Below are positions 60,658 to 64,000 of a stretch of 64,000 nt of DNA, piece by piece (positions within the stretch are counted from its first letter, which is position 1; each line of letters begins with the position of its first letter). Below the pieces are notes generated by a model, which saw only the letters and a program-made list of their open reading frames with translations, searched no databases and had not been told where the DNA came from. The DNA lies in the NCBI RefSeq assembly GCF_003369915.1, contig NC_046673.1, positions 7,362,001-7,426,000 of the forward strand, in the 5' to 3' direction. A program made the position numbers and the translations under genes. Origin of the DNA: Drosophila miranda (taxonomy: Eukaryota; Arthropoda; Insecta; Diptera; Drosophilidae).

Positions 60658-61009
60658 GTGAGCTGCAGTTGGGTTATCCAGCGAATCTTGAATATGAATG
60701 TCTCGAATATCTGAGCAGTACTGGAAATAGACCTTGGAAATTCAGGGAAATGTCCTGTGGCTGTTTTTATATTATATATGTATATATATGCGAATGAGTA
60801 ATTCATGATACCATCCGTATAGCAATAGAACCAGACGTGCATTAGTTTTTGCCAGTTGCCATATGTACATATATCCCAATATATTTTATCATGTCGTTCA
60901 TGACCTAGAAATCATCAATCAAATTGGGTTCTCTCCATTCGAATCACATATCTCTTTGGATACGTTGGAAAATTTCAAAATTTTATAAAATAACGTTGCT
61001 GCTGTTGCA
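60658..61009. other. forked intron, upstream of the nested gene
   Basis: AT-rich. TATAAAA near 60982-60989 is a possible TATA box for the nested gene, but it lies under 30 bases from its ATG, so the leader would be almost absent. Confidence 0.45.
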
Positions 61010-61822
61010 ATGGAAATGAATACTTCCGAGTCAAGCGATGAAGTGGACCTAATCGATATTGGGACTGTAAGTTCATCCACACTGGGCATGGACCCTCGCC
61101 GCAAGAGGCTGCCAAAGGATCAGTCCGATCCGTGGTCTTTCGATATGGATTCCCTTAGGGAGGGGCTAACCAATACACCGTCCAACAAGGACAAGTACAT
61201 TATCTACAGTGTTGGCAATCCCACGCTCTTCCTCAAGTCGCTCGATCCGCAACAGCTCAACGATGATGAGACAGAGCTGCTCGACAAGCACTTGACGGAT
61301 GTTAAGATGGTCCCACCACATTCGCCGATGCGCCCCGATCCCAATATAATAATTGAGGGCATGAGACGCGAATGTGTCCAACAGAAGGCCTTCAAGGGTA
61401 CTAGCAACCGTGGCAAGCTGGCTAAGGGCGCATATAAAGGCAGATACAGGGCCCCATGTGGCGATGTCAGGATCTATCCCAAGCACGATGGCGTTCGTAA
61501 GAAGACTGTGCCGAACGTGGACACTGACTCCATTCCCAGTACCAGTCGGGGCCTGGCTTCGAATCCCCAGCCGTCCCGCAGCCACTCCAGACCCATTAAC
61601 ACCAGTGGCCAGGCCACGAAGGACGAGAGCAAGCCCTCGTGTTGGGATTTTCCCAAGCCGGCTGCCAGTAACTCGAAACACATTCCAGAGGCCAATTTCA
61701 ACATTAAGCAACCTCTGAAAACACCCACTGCTGGTAACTCGAAGCACATTCCAGAGGTCAATTTCAACCGTAAGGAACCTCTAAAAACTCCCATTTGGAA
61801 GGACTTCCAGAAGAAACACTAA
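61010..61822 (+). CDS. Nested single-exon gene of unknown function in a forked intron
   Basis: An intact 270-residue frame, ATG at 61010, stop at 61820-61822, followed by a poly(A) signal 28 bases later. It has no intron. The sequence is of normal complexity, unlike the surrounding forked exons. There is an acidic N-terminus (MEMNTSESSDEVDLIDIG), then MDPRRKRLPKDQSDPWSFDM, a helix-like LDPQQLNDDETELLDKHL, and a basic middle (SNRGKLAKGAYKGRYRAP). The C-terminus is Ser/Pro-rich and disordered. It contains a tandem repeat of about 22 residues (NSKHIPEANFNIKQPLKTP and NSKHIPEVNFNRKEPLKTP). No domain was recognised. No signal peptide or membrane segment. It is a predicted soluble, possibly nuclear protein. 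Compact intronless nested genes in flies are often testis-expressed; this is inference. Confidence 0.8.
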   Translation: MEMNTSESSDEVDLIDIGTVSSSTLGMDPRRKRLPKDQSDPWSFDMDSLREGLTNTPSNKDKYIIYSVGNPTLFLKSLDPQQLNDDETELLDKHLTDVKMVPPHSPMRPDPNIIIEGMRRECVQQKAFKGTSNRGKLAKGAYKGRYRAPCGDVRIYPKHDGVRKKTVPNVDTDSIPSTSRGLASNPQPSRSHSRPINTSGQATKDESKPSCWDFPKPAASNSKHIPEANFNIKQPLKTPTAGNSKHIPEVNFNRKEPLKTPIWKDFQKKH

Positions 61823-61849
61823 CAGAAGACTGGTGCCCCCCATTAGACG

Positions 61850-61855
61850 AATAAA
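61850..61855 (+). terminator. Poly(A) signal of the nested gene
   Basis: AATAAA in GACGAATAAACAAAG, 28 bases after the stop codon of the 61010-61822 gene. It implies a very short 3' UTR. Confidence 0.65.
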
Positions 61856-63841
61856 CAAAGCTTTGAACATCAACATAAACATCTTTCTCTGTCATTTCCG
61901 AGGTCTTTCACCTCAGTAAACAGACAACAAACAGTCAACAGACAGTCGTCAAGAGCCGTTGGGTTGTGGTCTGGCTCGGACATCGGCGTCAGAGACCAGT
62001 GGCTTGTGACTGTCAGTCTGCATTGATTGATCAATTAGGGGAAATTTGCCAGTCATGTAGGTCGATTGGACAGGATGAATGCCCTGCAGTCTGCAAACAA
62101 GTTTGCACCAATGAGAACCAACTGAAAAGGTAGACAGGCAGTGTCTTGGAGGTGTGCATAGGAGAGGATGTCTCTGCTAAATGTCTCAATGGACTCAATG
62201 TCTCAATGAAAGTGTTTGCTGTGTATATTGGTTGAAGTTGGACGCTGCTTGGAACGGTTGTGGCCAAATAGTTAGCTGAGGTTTAGTTCATAAAATCACG
62301 GCCATACTCATACCTCTTGAATTCTTCTTTCGACCAAAACGAATTCTTCCTTCAGTCGAATTCGGATTATCCCGAATCACAGAAAGTTGGTGTTTTGCTT
62401 TCTCGTTCTCTTTAACAGAAAATCATATGGAGAGTGAGCGAGAAAAACAAACGAAATTTTTGTATCCGTTTCGTTCAGTCCATTTTGGGCGTGCGATTCG
62501 AATCCCGCCGGATCGAGTGGTTAATGCATTCGAAAGAAAGCTAGTATTGGTTGAACACAGTTTAAGTATAGTCAGATCAAATGACTGAAGACTAAAAAGT
62601 GGGGATTAGGTTCCAGTAGCTCGGCACAACCGACCATCCTTCACGCCGCATTTGGCTTCTGCCAGCCAACCAGTAGTTCCCCTGGGCCATATTTGCTGCC
62701 TCATTATCACACAATAAATATCGAGCTTTGACTTAATTGCTGCAATATTAGCAGAGAAAAACGTAACTGAAGCTGAAACTGAAAATAAGACGGTGACAGA
62801 GAAGAAATGTGAGTGATAGCTGCCATGTTTGACATGTGTTGGCTCGATTTTCCATTCGCTAATTGCCTATTATGCCCGAGTCGGAGGAGAACTGGAAATG
62901 CCTGCGATATATAATTGAGGCTCCGTTCACACGATAAGGCGGCAAAGATCCGTGGAAAATGTTCGCGAAAACAAAGAAGTGGAAGTGAACAAAGTTGAAA
63001 AGTGGAAATGGCTGCCGTTGAAAACAATCGAAGCCACTTGACTGCCGGTGCCGTATGGGGGCAGGAGCTACGACAACGTTTTTTGTCGATCGCTATTGAA
63101 GCGGTTGGATGACCCAGACCCCGACACCGACCCCCAGATCCCCGATCCCGATACCAAATTGAGGGAAACCAGAAAAGCGATGGGCATGCCAGCAGACAGT
63201 CCGACAGTCAGACACTGGACATGGGAGAGTGAATCCCTGGGATCCGATGAGGAAGCTATTTGCCATTCGCTAGTCGCGAGTCGCAAGTCGCAAGTCGCGA
63301 GTCGTGAGGTTTGAAGCCCAAGACCCCCAGACCCGAGGCCTGTATCATGTCCCACACATTTCCCCATAATTGGCCCCGACGATGGTTCACTCACCACCCG
63401 CACCGCCTCCTCATGGCCTGGGCGGCTGTTGGGGCGGTAGTTCGGGCTCTGCAAAACTTTTACCAATGAAAGTGAACGTGTTTGCCGCAAAAAGAGACAG
63501 ACGATCGTTGCAGTTGCACTTGGAGTTGGTGGCAACCTCCACGTCGTTGTTGTCGTTGTCGTTGTCGTCGCTGTGGCTGTGGCTGTGGCTGCCGTTCGGA
63601 GCTGTTCCGATCCACTGTCTTGGGTGAATAACTTTGTCGATCGCCTGAACTTGCATCAGGCTGCCAGCGACGTTCGCCCAGGCAACATCGTCGAGTCTCT
63701 AATTCTCTAATTCGCCGAAAAGTGTGTGCAATCAATCTCCTTTTTATTTAGTGTCTCAATCAATTGTTGAGAATGTGATTATCTATCGATATATATTTCT
63801 GTGCATCCGCAAATCACACTGACCCTGGACCCATCCTCAAT
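61856..63841. other. forked intron and putative upstream region of the short-isoform exon
   Basis: No gene recognised. It contains a tRNA-Ser-like pair of A- and B-box sequences in reversed order at 62495-62527 and GTTGTCGTTGTCG / GTGGCTGTGGCT short repeats at 63545-63590. The 88-residue frame at 63048-63314 lacks an ATG and is partly CCCGACACCGACCC-type repeat. The right end is leader-like. Confidence 0.5.
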
Positions 63842-63929
63842 ATGAACATGCTCGGCTCGGTGAAGATCCACAAGAACTCGCGCCGGAACTACTTCACCCT
63901 GAGCTTTCAACGTTTCGATATCTTTAGGT
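63842..63929 (+). CDS. f: Alternative first coding exon of short forked isoforms
   Basis: ATG at 63842 opens 29 codons (MNMLGSVKIHKNSRRNYFTL then SFQRFDIFR) plus one base, ending at 63929 before GTAAGT, a perfect donor. The resulting phase 1 is exactly that of the donor at 60657, so both can splice to the same downstream common exon (T plus CN gives Ser). An in-frame stop lies upstream (63776-63778), so this cannot be an internal exon read from further left unless the acceptor is closer. Short forked transcripts lacking ankyrin repeats are known in D. melanogaster; assigning this exon to them is inference from phase and position. Confidence 0.6.
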
Positions 63930-64000
63930 GTAAGTGCAACAAATGTGTTTTGAAATGAAAGGAAACCCAGACCGAAACAAAAGGATAACAAAACTGTTTT

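Noticed and set aside
63048..63314. 88-residue frame with an Asp-Pro repeat
   Set aside because: No ATG start, partly a CCCGACACC repeat and a TCGCAAGTCGCGAG repeat; no phase-matched splice sites found.
1..64000. CRISPR array, bacterial operons, rRNA genes
   Set aside because: The window is animal chromosomal DNA. No direct-repeat/spacer structure, rRNA core sequences or intact tRNA were seen.

Overview
The window is Drosophila-type chromosomal DNA. It shows short GT-AG introns, TATA/Inr and DRE/Motif 1 core promoters, abundant CAG/CAA codon runs, simple-sequence repeats, and protein families with clear fly relatives. The gene content (forked next to a DEAH/R3H helicase) matches the region that is X-linked in D. 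melanogaster. The TACGAG-type repeats remind me of obscura-group flies, but I cannot prove the species from sequence alone.

Left third (1-14.4 kb): four small genes, each with its own TATA box, encode secreted glycine-rich, cuticle-like proteins. They lie at 1764-2294 (+), 3876-4613 (-), 7953-8540 (-) and 13466-14246 (-). The last one has an ATG-AAG first exon followed by what looks like a GC-AG intron. A decayed HMG-box, maelstrom-like fragment lies between the first two. From 14.4 to 26.3 kb I see no coding gene, only a possible noncoding first exon ending at 16440, simple repeats and a 16-bp inverted repeat at about 24 kb. A tandem array of three ~374-bp units (26.29-27.40 kb) follows.

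Middle (27.6-32.4 kb): two housekeeping-like genes run on the minus strand. One is a three-exon R3H/DEAH-box RNA helicase of the YTHDC2/bgcn type (958 aa). The other is a DUF2039 protein (C9orf85 homologue, 226 aa), with a DRE plus Motif 1 promoter and a poly(A) signal that overlaps its stop codon.

Right half (33.3-64 kb): this is dominated by the plus-strand gene forked (espin homologue), an ankyrin-repeat actin-bundling protein of bristles. I could join seven coding exons by reading phase: 44662-45557, 48444-48812, 56450-56633, 57988-58170, 58238-59524, 59595-60087 and 60295-60657. Several alternative first or cassette exons also fit: 33351-34408, an eight-base coding stub at 51471-51478, 55014-55496, and 63842-63929. 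All the upstream alternatives end in the same phase (2). The last one ends in phase 1, which matches the donor at 60657. The gene therefore looks like a multi-promoter locus that makes long ankyrin-bearing and short ankyrin-less isoforms. An intact single-exon gene of unknown function (61010-61822, 270 aa) lies in the intron after 60657, on the same strand. The 3' part of forked lies beyond the window.
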